Source of the DNA: Mycobacterium sp. ITM-2016-00318
GTDB lineage: Bacteria > Actinomycetota > Actinomycetes > Mycobacteriales > Mycobacteriaceae
Direction of reading: 5' to 3'
Length of the DNA: 64,000 bases
Assembly: GCF_002968285.2 (NCBI RefSeq)
Contig: NZ_CP134400.1
Location: 2,790,001-2,854,000, forward strand
Position 1 is the first letter of the stretch; each line of letters opens with the position of its first letter. Shown piece by piece: positions 1-12,373 of this stretch. A model generated the notes under the pieces. It made no database searches, was not told the DNA's origin, and worked only from the letters and a program-made list of their open reading frames with translations. The position numbers were made by a program, and so were the translations under genes.

Positions 1-636
<636 letters not shown>

Positions 637-725
637 CACAACCAAAAACCCGCAACCACACACCACACCAGCTCAAACAACCCCACCCCACCACCAAACA
701 CAACTTCACCCACAAGTGAACAAAG

Positions 726-841
726 TTACGGCGGAAATAGCGACAGGGAAACGCCCGGACCCATCCCGAACCCGGAAGCTAAGCCTGCCAGCGCCGATGA
801 TACTACCCAACCCGGGTGGAAAAGTAGGACACCGCCGAACA
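726..841 (+). rRNA. rrf: 5S ribosomal RNA
   Basis: A 116-base segment begins TTACGGCGG and ends ACCGCCGAAC, so its ends pair to form helix I. The internal segments GGGAAACGCCCGG and CCGGAAGCTAAGCCT are the typical actinobacterial 5S loop sequences. It follows the 23S gene in the same orientation and is followed at once by a strong hairpin terminator, making it the last gene of the rrn operon. The exact 3' end may vary by one or two bases. Confidence 0.97.
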
Positions 842-852
842 CACCTTGAAGA

Positions 853-889
853 CCTCTGCCCCCCAATTCTGTTGGGGGGCAGAGGCATT
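853..889 (+). terminator. rrn operon terminator
   Basis: A perfect 14-bp stem (853-866 paired with 872-885) encloses a 5-base loop and is followed by ATTT. It lies about 12 bases after the 5S gene and is the expected rho-independent terminator of the rRNA operon. The following 240 bases up to the next gene contain no feature I can support, although TTGACT at 1035-1040 could be a -35 element. Confidence 0.9.
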
Positions 890-1125
890 TCTACTACTCG
901 ATGATGGGCGCCTCAGCCCACCTTGGTCAGTGATCCCATGCCACCACCTCCGCTCACGCCCCGTGGGAGAGTGCGGTCGGACGTTGTCACACAAGGCATC
1001 CCGTCGGATGCTGCCACCGTCTGTGTTCGAGGTGTTGACTGATCCGTGTTCCGAGGCGGTGTGCATTCAGAGCCCGACCCCAATGGGCCGTATCCTTGCA
1101 CGAGGTTCCACGGCGAAAGGTTTCA

Positions 1126-1944
1126 GTGGTCGACAACAGAGCAGGTGGCGAACGTCGTCAACCTCGCGGAGGAAACGGTCCACGCGGTCCGCAGAGACGG
1201 GATAGTCGTCAACAGGCGCCACGATCGTCGGGGCCGAACCGTGCCAGGATCACGCAACCGAAGTCGGATGCGTCCGCCGACCAAAGCGGACCTGCGCTGT
1301 CACCCGACATCGAGGCACGCCAGCTTGCGCCCGAAGTTCGTCGAGAACTGACGACGTTGGACCGCAACACATCTGATTTCGTCGCCCGCCATCTGGTGGC
1401 CGCCGGTGAGCTGCTCGACGAGGACCCCGAGGCCGCACTGGAGCATGCCCGCGCCGCGCGGGAGCGTTCGGGCCGGATCGCCGCGGTCCGCGAAGCCGTC
1501 GGCATCGCCGCGTATCGCTGCGGCGACTGGGCGCAGGCGCTCGCCGAACTGCGCGCCGCTCGCCGGCTGGGCAGCAAATCGCCGCTGCTTCCGCTGATCG
1601 CCGACTGTGAGCGGGGCCTCGGCCGTCCCGAGCGGGCGGTCGAGTTGGCCCGCAGCCCCGAGGCCGCTGCACTGACCGACGACGACGCCGATGAACTGCG
1701 CATCGTTGTGGCCGGCGCCAGGTCGGATCTCGGACAGATCGATCAGGCCCTCGCGATCCTGTCCACCCCGCAACTCGACCCGACGCGCACCGGGCAGACC
1801 GCCGCCCGCCTCTTCTATGCCTACGCCGAGACACTGCTCGCTCTCGACCGTCGACAAGAAGCCCTGCAGTGGTTCATCAACGCCGCAGCCGCCGACGTCG
1901 AGGGTGTGACCGATGCAGAAGATCGAATCACGGAGCTCACCTGA
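1126..1944 (+). CDS. TPR-like cytoplasmic protein (Rv1691 type)
   Basis: The product is about 270 residues. It has a basic, Arg/Gly/Gln-rich disordered N-terminus of about 60 residues, then alanine-rich helical repeats of tetratricopeptide character (repeated A-x-A-L-x-x-A-R-x-A-R patterns through residues 80-260). No catalytic motif is visible; a scaffold or protein-binding role is inferred from the fold only. I prefer the GTG at 1126 because GAAAGG at 1115-1120 is well placed; an ATG at 1096 in the same frame would add ten residues. The gene ends one base before the next start, so it heads the operon. Position and size match Rv1691. Confidence 0.8.
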   Translation: MVDNRAGGERRQPRGGNGPRGPQRRDSRQQAPRSSGPNRARITQPKSDASADQSGPALSPDIEARQLAPEVRRELTTLDRNTSDFVARHLVAAGELLDEDPEAALEHARAARERSGRIAAVREAVGIAAYRCGDWAQALAELRAARRLGSKSPLLPLIADCERGLGRPERAVELARSPEAAALTDDDADELRIVVAGARSDLGQIDQALAILSTPQLDPTRTGQTAARLFYAYAETLLALDRRQEALQWFINAAAADVEGVTDAEDRITELT

Positions 1945-1945
1945 C

Positions 1946-2968
1946 GTGACAACCCTTGTCCAGGAACATGATTGCCTCCTTCTTGACCTCGACGGCACCG
2001 TGTTCCGCGGTCATCAGGCAACGGTGGGCGCTGTCGACACGCTCGCGGCCGTAACGTCTCGCAAGCTGTATGTCACCAACAACGCCTCACGGGCGTCGGA
2101 GGAGGTCGCAGCCCATCTGCGTGTGATGGGTTTCACCGCTGATGCCGACGATGTCGTCACCAGCGCGCAGAGCGCGGCCAGCCTCCTTGCGGAGCGTCTG
2201 CCCGCCGGCGCCGCGGTGCTCGTCGTCGGCACCGAGTCGCTGGCAGCCGAGGTCACCAACGTCGGACTCAAGCCCGTTCGCCAATGGTCCGACGATCCCG
2301 TCGCCGTCGTGCAGGGACATTCGCCCGAGACGGCATGGCCCGACCTTGCCGAGGCGGCACTGGCCATCAGGGGAGGCGCGCTGTGGGTCGCGGCCAACGT
2401 CGACAAGACGCTGCCTTCCGAACGCGGCCTACTTCCCGGAAACGGCTCGATGGTTGCCGCGCTGCAGGCCGCGACCGATCGAGAGCCGCAGGTTGCAGGC
2501 AAGCCGCGGCCGAGACTGCTCACAGACGCATTGTCGCGCGGCGACTTTCGCTCCCCGCTGGTGGTCGGCGACCGGCTGGACACCGATATCGCCGGTGCTC
2601 ACGCCGCCGGACTGCCCAGCCTGATGGTCCTCACCGGGGTCAGCACGGCCGCCGAGGCGGTTCGTGCTATTCCAGGCGAGCGGCCCAACTACATCGCCAC
2701 CGATCTTCGCTCGCTCTATGACCGCGCGGACCTACTCCGAGTCGGGCCGCACAAAGCCTGGCGCGTCGAGATCGGCGAATCCGCGGTGACGGTTCACAAC
2801 ACCGGCACCGAGCCGAGGGATTCGGTGACGGTCGTGCGCGCCACCGCCAACGCGGTATGGAATTCGAACCTCAGTTGGCAGCCGTTCGCAATCGTTGCGG
2901 GCGACTACATCGCCCGCAAGGCGCTGGAGCGGTGGTCCCTGCTCACATCGCCTGATCGACTAGCGTGA
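1946..2968 (+). CDS. HAD-superfamily phosphatase, glycerol 3-phosphate phosphatase type
   Basis: This is a C2-capped HAD phosphatase of the NagD/p-nitrophenylphosphatase family. Motif I DLDGTVF holds the nucleophile Asp14 and the acid Asp16. Motif II is VTNNAS, the motif III lysine lies in AGKPRP, and motif IV is VVGDRLDTDI. The length and a roughly 80-residue C-terminal extension after the HAD core fit M. tuberculosis Rv1692, described as a glycerol 3-phosphate phosphatase that recycles phospholipid head groups. The GTG at 1946 is chosen because it sits one base after the upstream stop with GGAG at 1932-1935; an ATG at 1913 would overlap the upstream gene. Substrate is inferred by homology. 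Confidence 0.88.
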   Translation: MTTLVQEHDCLLLDLDGTVFRGHQATVGAVDTLAAVTSRKLYVTNNASRASEEVAAHLRVMGFTADADDVVTSAQSAASLLAERLPAGAAVLVVGTESLAAEVTNVGLKPVRQWSDDPVAVVQGHSPETAWPDLAEAALAIRGGALWVAANVDKTLPSERGLLPGNGSMVAALQAATDREPQVAGKPRPRLLTDALSRGDFRSPLVVGDRLDTDIAGAHAAGLPSLMVLTGVSTAAEAVRAIPGERPNYIATDLRSLYDRADLLRVGPHKAWRVEIGESAVTVHNTGTEPRDSVTVVRATANAVWNSNLSWQPFAIVAGDYIARKALERWSLLTSPDRLA

Positions 2969-2976
2969 TCCTCGAT

Positions 2977-3174
2977 ATGAGTACCGAACCTGACGAGATC
3001 CGGGCCAGGATCGCGGCGCTGATGGCCGAACTGCCCGACATCGAGGGGCCCGGATCCGCCGAGGTGGATATCGACGGTGTCGCCGCCCGACTCGAGGAGG
3101 CGCACGACCTCCTTGTTCAGGCTCTGGAGTCGGTCGAGAAGGCACCGGCGCCGCTGGAAAACCCGGACGGGTGA
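2977..3174 (+). CDS. Small conserved acidic helical protein (Rv1693 type)
   Basis: A 65-residue acidic protein predicted to be one long amphipathic helix pair, with an E-I-R-A-R-I-A-A-L-M start and a later E-E-A-H-D-L-L-V heptad pattern. No enzymatic motif is present. It lies between the HAD phosphatase and tlyA, where M. tuberculosis has Rv1693. The ATG at 2977 is preferred; a GTG at 2965 is in frame four codons earlier. Neither has a clear ribosome binding site, so the gene may be translated by coupling from the upstream gene, which ends 8 bases earlier. Function unknown. Confidence 0.75.
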   Translation: MSTEPDEIRARIAALMAELPDIEGPGSAEVDIDGVAARLEEAHDLLVQALESVEKAPAPLENPDG

Positions 3175-3180
3175 GGCCAC

Positions 3181-3987
3181 ATGGCGCGGCGCGCTCGTGT
3201 TGACGCCGAGCTGGTGCGGCGCGGGTTGGCGCGCTCGCGGCAGCAGGCGGCCGAACTGATCGGCGCCGGCCGGGTCAGCATCAACGGAATGCCCGCCGCC
3301 AAGCCGGCGACGGCGGTCTCCCTGGACGCGGCGCTGACGGTCGACGCGGCGGAACGCACCTGGGTCTCCCGAGGAGCTCACAAGCTCATCGGCGCTTTGA
3401 ACGCCTTCGACATCTCGGTGGCGAATGCGCGCTGTCTGGATGCAGGCGCCTCCACCGGCGGGTTCACCGAGGTACTGCTTGATCGCGGTGCCCGCGAAGT
3501 GGTCGCCGTGGACGTCGGGTACGGGCAGCTGGCATGGGCGCTGCGGTCGGACGACCGCGTGACGGTGCTGGAGCGCACCAACGTCCGTGCACTGACACGC
3601 GATGCAATCGGCGGTGCCGTCGACAGGGTGGTGGCCGATCTGTCCTTTATCTCGCTGTCGACGGTGCTGCCTGCGCTGGTTGCATGCGCGTCGGGCGCCG
3701 CCGATATCGTTCCCATGGTGAAGCCACAGTTCGAGGTCGGCAAGGACCGGGTGGGCGCAGGTGGGGTGGTGTCGGACCCCGAACTGCGCGCAGGTGCCGT
3801 GCTCGCGGTCGCACACCGCGCCGCCGAGCTCAACTGGCATACCGTCGGCGTCACGGCCAGTCCACTGCCGGGTCCGTCCGGAAACGTTGAATACTTCCTG
3901 CATCTGCGCGCCGAATCCGAGCGCCCGCTCGCCGGCGTCGAGCTGGAGCAGGCTGTCGAACGCGCTGTCGCCGAGGGGCCTCAATGA
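3181..3987 (+). CDS. tlyA: 16S/23S rRNA 2'-O-methyltransferase TlyA
   Basis: TlyA methylates ribose in both 16S and 23S rRNA; its loss gives capreomycin resistance in mycobacteria. The 268-residue protein has an N-terminal S4 RNA-binding domain (about residues 1-60), a short linker (TWVSRG), and a FtsJ-like methyltransferase domain with the SAM motif [11 protein letters not shown] near residue 86 and the [10 protein letters not shown] segment. The linker reads TWVS where I recall RWV in the M. tuberculosis protein. The ATG at 3181 has GAGG six bases upstream, and the stop overlaps the nadK start as ATGA, so the two are translationally coupled. No damage is visible. Confidence 0.96.
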   Translation: MARRARVDAELVRRGLARSRQQAAELIGAGRVSINGMPAAKPATAVSLDAALTVDAAERTWVSRGAHKLIGALNAFDISVANARCLDAGASTGGFTEVLLDRGAREVVAVDVGYGQLAWALRSDDRVTVLERTNVRALTRDAIGGAVDRVVADLSFISLSTVLPALVACASGAADIVPMVKPQFEVGKDRVGAGGVVSDPELRAGAVLAVAHRAAELNWHTVGVTASPLPGPSGNVEYFLHLRAESERPLAGVELEQAVERAVAEGPQ

Positions 3988-4907
3988 CATCTGACCGCAC
4001 CATCCTCATGGTGGTCCACACCGGCCGCGACGAAGTCACCGAAACCGCGCGCAGAGTAGAGAAAGTGCTCGGCGAGAACGGCATTGGCCTGCGGGTGCTG
4101 TCGGCCGAGGCGGTTGACCGCGCCGCGGTGCACCCGGCTCCCGAGGACGCGCGCGGTATCGGCGTCGACGTCGAAGTCGTCGACGCCGACGAACGTGCCG
4201 CCGAGGGCTGCGAACTGGTCATCGTCCTCGGCGGCGACGGAACGTTCCTGCGCGCAGCCGAACTCGCCCGCAACGTCGAAATCCCGGTGCTGGGCGTTAA
4301 TCTCGGTCGCATCGGATTCCTCGCCGAGGCGGAGGCCGACAACATCGACACGGTCCTCGAGCACGTCGTCAGCCGCGATTTCCGCGTCGAGGAGCGTATG
4401 ACGCTCGACGTCGTGGTGCGTGTCGAGGGCCGAATCGTCAACCGCGGCTGGGCCCTCAACGAAGCCAGCCTCGAGAAGGGTCCGCGCCTCGGCGTTCTCG
4501 GTGCCGTGCTGGAGGTCGACGGCCGTCCGGTGTCCGCCTTCGGGTGCGACGGTGTGCTCGTGGCGACCCCGACCGGCTCCACCGCGTGGGCGTTCTCCGC
4601 GGGCGGCCCGATCGTCTGGCCGGATCTCGAAGCCATTCTGGTGGTGCCCAACAACGCCCATGCGCTCTTCGCCCGGCCGATGGTCACCAGCCCTGACGCC
4701 GCCATCGCGGTCGAGGTCGAGGCCACCGGCCACGACGCGCTGGTGTTCTGCGACGGCCGACGCGAGATGGTGGTGCCGGCGGGCGGGCGGGTCGAGGTCA
4801 CTCGCTGCGGCACACCGCTGAAGTGGGTGCGCCTGGACAGCGCGCCGTTCACCGACCGACTGGTGCGCAAATTCCGGCTGCCGGTCACAGGCTGGCGCGG
4901 GCAGTAG
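3984..4907 (+). CDS. nadK: NAD kinase
   Basis: NAD kinase (PpnK) phosphorylates NAD to NADP using ATP or polyphosphate in the cytoplasm. The 307-residue protein carries the diagnostic [11 protein letters not shown] motif near residue 81, [10 protein letters not shown] after it, and the downstream glycine-rich segment [16 protein letters not shown]. The start ATG overlaps the tlyA stop (ATGA), and the stop TAG overlaps the GTG start of recN. Length is normal for the actinobacterial enzyme and no key residue is missing. Confidence 0.96.
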   Translation: MTSDRTILMVVHTGRDEVTETARRVEKVLGENGIGLRVLSAEAVDRAAVHPAPEDARGIGVDVEVVDADERAAEGCELVIVLGGDGTFLRAAELARNVEIPVLGVNLGRIGFLAEAEADNIDTVLEHVVSRDFRVEERMTLDVVVRVEGRIVNRGWALNEASLEKGPRLGVLGAVLEVDGRPVSAFGCDGVLVATPTGSTAWAFSAGGPIVWPDLEAILVVPNNAHALFARPMVTSPDAAIAVEVEATGHDALVFCDGRREMVVPAGGRVEVTRCGTPLKWVRLDSAPFTDRLVRKFRLPVTGWRGQ

Positions 4908-6673
4908 TGCTCTCCGAGATCCGCATCGAGTCGCTGGGCGCGATCAGCACGGCGACGGCCGAATTCGACCGTGGACTGACCGTCTTGACCGGCGAAACCG
5001 GTACCGGCAAGACGATGGTGGTCACCGGGCTGCACCTTCTCGGCGGCGCACGGGCAGATGCGACACGGATCCGGTCCGGTGCGGCGCGCGCCGTGATCGA
5101 AGGCAGGTTCAGCACCCGTGAACTCGGTGACGGCGTGGCCGCCCTTGTCGACGAGATACTCGACGCCTCCGGCGCGGACCGCGACGAAGACGGCAGCGTC
5201 ATCGCCGCGCGATCGGTCAGTCGCGACGGACCCTCGCGAGCCTACCTCGGCGGCCGCAGTGTGCCGGCCAAGTCGCTGAGCACGTTCACCACCGAACTGC
5301 TCACCTTGCATGGGCAGAACGACCAGTTGCGCCTCATGCGTGGAGACGAACAGCGCGCGGCGCTGGATCGCTTCGCCGATGTCGGTGCGCTCCTCGGGCG
5401 GTACCGCAAGGTGCGCGAGTCGTGGCTTGCGGCTCGACGTGATCTCGCCGAAAGAACCCAGCGCGCAAGGGAGATGGCTCAAGAGGCCGACCGGTTGAAG
5501 TTCGGGCTCGGCGAGATCGATGCGGTCGACCCGCGACCGGGCGAAGACGACACACTCGTCGACGACATCAGGCGGCTGTCCGAACTCGACGCGCTCCGCG
5601 AGGCCGCCCAGACTGCACGCAACGCGCTGTCCGGGGCGCTCGACGACGCCGCCGACGCCGATCCTGTGTCAGGAGCACACGAAGTCGGACGGGCGAAATC
5701 GGCGCTGGACGGCACGGATGACACGACGCTCTTGGCACTGGGGGAGCGGCTGGCGGAGGCGTTGGCTGTGATCGCTGACGTGTCGACCGAGCTCAGCCAC
5801 TACCTCAGCGAACTGCCCAATGATGCAAGCACATTGGAGACCAAGCTGGCCAGACAGGGCGAGCTGAGGGTGTTGACCCGAAAGTATGCCGCCGACATCG
5901 ATGGTGTGTTGGCGTGGGCCCGCGAGTCGCGCGATCGTCTTGATCAGCTCGACGTGTCCGAGGAGGCCCTCGCCGTCCTGGAGCGCAGAGTCTCGGAGTT
6001 GGAAGCCGAATTGGTCAACGCCGCGGCGGAACTGAGCAAGGCGCGGACCAAGGCGGCGAAGGGCCTCGCCAAGGCGGTCACCGCCGAGTTGTCCGGGCTG
6101 GCGATGGCCGACGCCGAATTCACCGTCGCTGTATCGCCATTGACCGTGCGCGGAGACGATTCGGCACCGTTGGCGCTGCCGTCGGGGACGACGGTGCATG
6201 CCGGGGCCGACGGCGCCGATGCCGTCAGCTTCGGGTTCTCCGCCCACAAGGGCACCGACGTGCTGCCGTTGAACAAGAGCGCCTCCGGTGGCGAACTGTC
6301 CCGGGTCATGCTCGCGCTCGAAGTGGTCCTCGCCGCATCGGTCGAGGGCACGACGATGGTTTTCGACGAAGTCGACGCCGGAGTCGGTGGGCGCGCAGCT
6401 GTCCAGATCGGCAGGCGCCTGGCGCGGCTGGCACGCACCCACCAGGTCATCGTCGTCACCCACCTTCCTCAGGTCGCCGCCTACGCCGACATCCATATCG
6501 TCGTCGACAGCGCAGGACGTGACAAAGCCAGCGGCGTCCATCGGCTCGATGACGAGGATCGGGTCGCCGAACTCGCCCGCATGCTCGCTGGGCTTGGCGA
6601 CTCCGACAGCGGCCGGGCACACGCGCGCGAACTGCTGAAAGCCGCGCAGGAGGACCGCGCGGAGGCCTTATAA
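4907..6673 (+). CDS. recN: DNA repair ATPase RecN
   Basis: RecN is an SMC-like ATPase acting in double-strand-break repair. The 588-residue protein has Walker A GETGTGKTMV near residue 30, two long Ala/Glu/Arg-rich coiled-coil stretches (about 150-400), the ABC signature NKSASGGELSR, and Walker B MVFDEVDAGVGG followed by VVTHLPQVAA. The GTG at 4907 is used because its G is the last base of the nadK stop and the N-terminus then reads [11 protein letters not shown], the usual RecN start. The frame is open further upstream but that part overlaps nadK. Confidence 0.95.
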   Translation: MLSEIRIESLGAISTATAEFDRGLTVLTGETGTGKTMVVTGLHLLGGARADATRIRSGAARAVIEGRFSTRELGDGVAALVDEILDASGADRDEDGSVIAARSVSRDGPSRAYLGGRSVPAKSLSTFTTELLTLHGQNDQLRLMRGDEQRAALDRFADVGALLGRYRKVRESWLAARRDLAERTQRAREMAQEADRLKFGLGEIDAVDPRPGEDDTLVDDIRRLSELDALREAAQTARNALSGALDDAADADPVSGAHEVGRAKSALDGTDDTTLLALGERLAEALAVIADVSTELSHYLSELPNDASTLETKLARQGELRVLTRKYAADIDGVLAWARESRDRLDQLDVSEEALAVLERRVSELEAELVNAAAELSKARTKAAKGLAKAVTAELSGLAMADAEFTVAVSPLTVRGDDSAPLALPSGTTVHAGADGADAVSFGFSAHKGTDVLPLNKSASGGELSRVMLALEVVLAASVEGTTMVFDEVDAGVGGRAAVQIGRRLARLARTHQVIVVTHLPQVAAYADIHIVVDSAGRDKASGVHRLDDEDRVAELARMLAGLGDSDSGRAHARELLKAAQEDRAEAL

Positions 6674-6730
6674 TGTGTGGCTGGTGTGACGAAATATAAC
6701 TTGTGGGGCTGATGTTACGGCGCGCCTCCA

Positions 6731-6743
6731 CCTCAAGTTGAGG
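6731..6743. promoter_or_regulatory. Perfect 13-bp palindrome upstream of steA
   Basis: CCTCAA, one base, then TTGAGG forms a perfect inverted repeat 22 bases before the steA ATG, in the roughly 90-bp gap between recN and steA. This is the first real gap in the block, so it is a reasonable place for a promoter and operator. The regulator is unknown; it could also be chance. Confidence 0.35.
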
Positions 6744-6765
6744 GTTGGCCGACAGAATCGCGGAT

Positions 6766-7950
6766 ATGAAGATGTCTGCGCTGCTCTCTCGCACTGCCAG
6801 CCCACGGCCGGGCATCACCGGCACCGCCCGCGTGGACCGCGACATCGATCGGCTTCTGCGACGCGTCGGCCCCGGAGACATCGTGGTCATCGACGCGTTG
6901 GACCTCGACCGCATCACCGCCGACGCACTGGTCGAGGCCGAGATCGCGGCCGTCATCAACGCGTCTCCGTCGATCTCCGGCCGATATCCGAACCTCGGCC
7001 CCGAGGTGCTGGTGAACAACGGCGTCACGCTCATCGACGAAACCGGCCCCGAGGTCTTCAAACGGGTGAAGGACGGAGCCAGGGTCCGGTTGTATGACGG
7101 CGGCGTCTATGCCGGTGATCGCAGACTCGCCCACGGCACCGAGCGAACCGATCACGAGATCCACGAACTCATGCACGAGGCGAAGAGCGGTTTGGTCGCC
7201 CACCTCGAGGCGTTCGCGGGCAACACCATCGAGTTCATCCGCAGCGAGAGCCCGTTGCTGATCGACGGCATCGGGATCCCGGACATCGACGTCGACCTTC
7301 ATCGGCGTCACGTCGTGGTCGTGGCCGAGGAACCCAGCGCCGCCTATGACCTCAAGGCGCTCAAACCCTTCATCAAGGAGTACCAACCGGTGCTCATCGG
7401 CGTCGGCACCGGTGCGGACGTGTTGCGCAAGGGCGGCTATCGGCCCGCGCTGATCGTCGGAGACCCGGAACGCATCAGCGCCGAAGTGCTGTGCAGCGGC
7501 GCGCAGGTGGTGCTTCCTGCCGACGCCGACGGACACGCCGCCGGGCTGGAGCGCATTCAGGACCTCGGCGTCGGAGCGATGACCTTTCCGGCCGCAGGCT
7601 CGGCGGCCGATCTCGCGCTGCTGCTGGCCGACCACCACGGCGCCTCGCTGATCGTCACCGCAGGCCATACCGCCAGCATCGAGGAGTTCTTCGACCGCTC
7701 GCGCCAGCACAGCAATCCGTCGACGTTCCTGACCCGCCTCAAGGTGGGCGAGAAGTTGGTGGACGCGAAGGCCGTGGCGACCCTGTACCGCAGTCGCGTC
7801 TCCGGCGGCGCCATCGCGCTTCTGGTGTTGGCGATGTTGGTCGCCGTCATCGTCGCCCTCTGGGTGTCACGCGCGGACGGCGCGGTGATCGACTGGGTCG
7901 TGAACTACTGGAACCAGTTCTCGATGTGGGTACAGAGCTGGGTCACCTAG
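6766..7950 (+). CDS. steA: Membrane-anchored cell-separation protein SteA (Rv1697 type)
   Basis: A 394-residue protein with a thiamin-pyrophosphokinase-like nucleotide-binding fold. The C-terminus has one transmembrane segment (G-G-A-I-A-L-L-V-L-A-M-L-V-A near residues 345-365) and a short external tail ending in WVQSWVT. In corynebacteria the homologue SteA forms a complex with SteB, encoded next door, and acts in daughter-cell separation through the RipC-FtsEX pathway. The ATG at 6766 matches the usual MKMSALLSR start; an in-frame TTG at 6745 would add seven residues overlapping the palindrome. The next gene starts 13 bases after the stop. Confidence 0.88.
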   Translation: MKMSALLSRTASPRPGITGTARVDRDIDRLLRRVGPGDIVVIDALDLDRITADALVEAEIAAVINASPSISGRYPNLGPEVLVNNGVTLIDETGPEVFKRVKDGARVRLYDGGVYAGDRRLAHGTERTDHEIHELMHEAKSGLVAHLEAFAGNTIEFIRSESPLLIDGIGIPDIDVDLHRRHVVVVAEEPSAAYDLKALKPFIKEYQPVLIGVGTGADVLRKGGYRPALIVGDPERISAEVLCSGAQVVLPADADGHAAGLERIQDLGVGAMTFPAAGSAADLALLLADHHGASLIVTAGHTASIEEFFDRSRQHSNPSTFLTRLKVGEKLVDAKAVATLYRSRVSGGAIALLVLAMLVAVIVALWVSRADGAVIDWVVNYWNQFSMWVQSWVT

Positions 7951-7962
7951 GGAGCTGCTGCA

Positions 7963-8904
7963 GTGATTTCTCTACGCGCACATACGATTTCGCTGGCCGC
8001 AGTCTTTCTCGCCCTCGCTATCGGCGTTGCGCTGGGCTCCGGATTGTTGTCCAATACGGTGCTGTCCGGGCTGCGTGACGACAAGAAGGACCTGCAGACC
8101 CAGATCGAGGGGTTGACGGAGCAGAAGAACGCACTCAACGAGAAGCTGAGCGCAGCAGGCGAATTCGACGGGCAGATGGCGCCGCGTATCCTGCGCGACT
8201 CGCTGGCAGCCAAAGCAGTGGTGCTGTTCCGCACGCCGGACGCAGCGGACGATGACGTCGAGTCGTTGACCCGAATGGTGGAACAGGCCGGCGGAACGGT
8301 GAGCGGAACCGTTGCGCTGACCGACGAGTTCGTCAACGCCAACTCCGCGGAGAAGCTTCTCTCGGTGGTGAACTCGCCGATCGTGCCCGCCGGGGCACAG
8401 CTGAGCACCAAATCCGTGGACCAGGGTTCGCAGGCGGGTGATCTGCTGGGTATCGCGCTGCTGACCAACCGGGATCCCAAGGTGGCCGCGGTCGACGACC
8501 AGCAGCGCGACACCGTGCTCACCGCCTTGAGGGACACCGGCTTCATCATCTACGGCACCGACCGCGTCGGCGCGGCCGATGCGGCCCTGATCGTCACCGG
8601 CGGCGGACTCGGCGACGATGCGGGCAACAGGGGAGCCACCGTCGCGCGCTTCGCCGCAGGGCTGGCACCCCACGGCTCGGGCACCGTCGTGGCCGGCCGT
8701 GACGGCACCGCTTCGGGCACCGCGGCGGTGGCCGTGACCCGATCCGACGCCGCCCTCGCGTCGTCGGTCAGCACCGTCGACGACGTCGACGCCGCTTCCG
8801 GGCGGATCACCGCGGTTCTGGCGCTGCAGGACCTGATCAACGGCGGACGGCCCGGCCAGTACGGCATCGGGCAGGGCGCGGCATCGGTGACCATCCCGCA
8901 ATAG
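7963..8904 (+). CDS. mctB: SteB/MctB family membrane protein (Rv1698 type)
   Basis: A 313-residue protein with an N-terminal transmembrane helix (residues 8-28), a coiled-coil segment rich in Asp, Lys and Gln (about 35-65), and an extracytoplasmic Ala/Asp-rich domain. In M. tuberculosis Rv1698 was named MctB and linked to copper export and porin-like activity; the corynebacterial homologue is SteB, partner of SteA in cell separation. The neighbouring steA favours the SteAB role, but the two views are not exclusive. The start is a GTG with GGGAG about 9 bases upstream. No classical copper-binding Cys or Met cluster is visible in this copy. Confidence 0.85.
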   Translation: MISLRAHTISLAAVFLALAIGVALGSGLLSNTVLSGLRDDKKDLQTQIEGLTEQKNALNEKLSAAGEFDGQMAPRILRDSLAAKAVVLFRTPDAADDDVESLTRMVEQAGGTVSGTVALTDEFVNANSAEKLLSVVNSPIVPAGAQLSTKSVDQGSQAGDLLGIALLTNRDPKVAAVDDQQRDTVLTALRDTGFIIYGTDRVGAADAALIVTGGGLGDDAGNRGATVARFAAGLAPHGSGTVVAGRDGTASGTAAVAVTRSDAALASSVSTVDDVDAASGRITAVLALQDLINGGRPGQYGIGQGAASVTIPQ

Positions 8905-8962
8905 CTCGCAGGGATCGCACGAACCCGGCGCGTCAGCGACGCCTTGCCGGGGTCGGTGTTAA

Positions 8963-11422
<2,460 letters not shown>

Positions 11423-11426
<4 letters not shown>

Positions 11427-12370
11427 CGACTTTTCGGCCGGCGCTCGACGACCAGCTCCAGGGCTATCTCGACCACCTGACGATCGAACGCGGCGTGGCC
11501 GCGAACACGCTGAGCTCCTACCGGCGGGATCTTCGGCGCTACGCCGAACACCTGGCACTGCGCGGAATCGACGACCTGACCAAGGTCACCGAGACCGACG
11601 TCAGCGACTTCCTCGCCGCGTTGCGCCGGGGCGACCCCGACAGCGGGGCGGCTCCGCTGTCGGCAGTGTCGGCGGCGCGAGCATTGATCGCCGTTCGTGG
11701 GCTGCATCGATTCGCGGCGTCAGAAGGTGTCACCGAGCTCGACGTGGCCCGCGCCGTGAAACCGCCGACACCGAGCAGGCGGCTGCCCAAAAGCCTGACC
11801 GTCGACGAAGTGCTGGCCCTCCTCGAAGGGGCAGGCGGTGACAGCGAGGCCGACGGTCCGCTGTCACTGCGGAACCGGGCGCTGCTCGAGCTGCTGTACT
11901 CCACCGGCGCGCGCATCTCCGAAGCCGTCGGGCTGGACCTGGACGACATCGACACACACGCCCGCTCGGTGCTGCTGCGCGGCAAAGGCGGTAAGCAGCG
12001 GCTGGTGCCGATCGGCCGCCCCGCCGTCACCGCGCTGGACGCCTACCTGGTGCGAGGCCGTCCCGAGTTGGCCCGACGCGGCAAGGGAACACCGGCGATC
12101 TTCCTCAACGCCCGCGGCGGACGGCTGTCGCGCCAGAGCGCTTGGCAGGTGCTGCAGGACGCCGCTGAACGAGCGGGCATCACCGCCGCGGTTTCACCGC
12201 ACACGCTGCGGCACTCCTTCGCCACTCATCTGCTCGACGGCGGCGCCGACGTGCGCGTCGTCCAGGAACTCCTCGGCCACGCATCGGTCACCACCACGCA
12301 GATCTACACCCTGGTCACGGTGCACGCGCTTCGCGAGGTGTGGGCAGGCGCCCATCCACGGGCGCGATAG
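11423..12370 (+). CDS. xerD: Tyrosine recombinase XerD
   Basis: XerD acts with XerC at dif to resolve chromosome dimers. The 315-residue protein has an N-terminal SAM-like core-binding domain (residues 10-95) and a catalytic domain with the Arg in STGARISEA, the [12 protein letters not shown] box, the second His in [10 protein letters not shown], and the nucleophile Tyr in QIYTLV. The ATG at 11423 overlaps the Nudix stop. The protein is complete, unlike the integrase remnant at 21.5 kb. Its place beside parA and scpAB groups chromosome-maintenance genes. The stop faces the next minus-strand gene with a 3-base gap. Confidence 0.95.
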
Positions 12371-12373
12371 CCG

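Noticed and set aside
3851..5482. 543-residue minus-strand open frame opposite tlyA, nadK and recN
   Set aside because: It is antisense to three well-supported genes, has Arg/Ser/Thr-rich shadow composition and no start signal.
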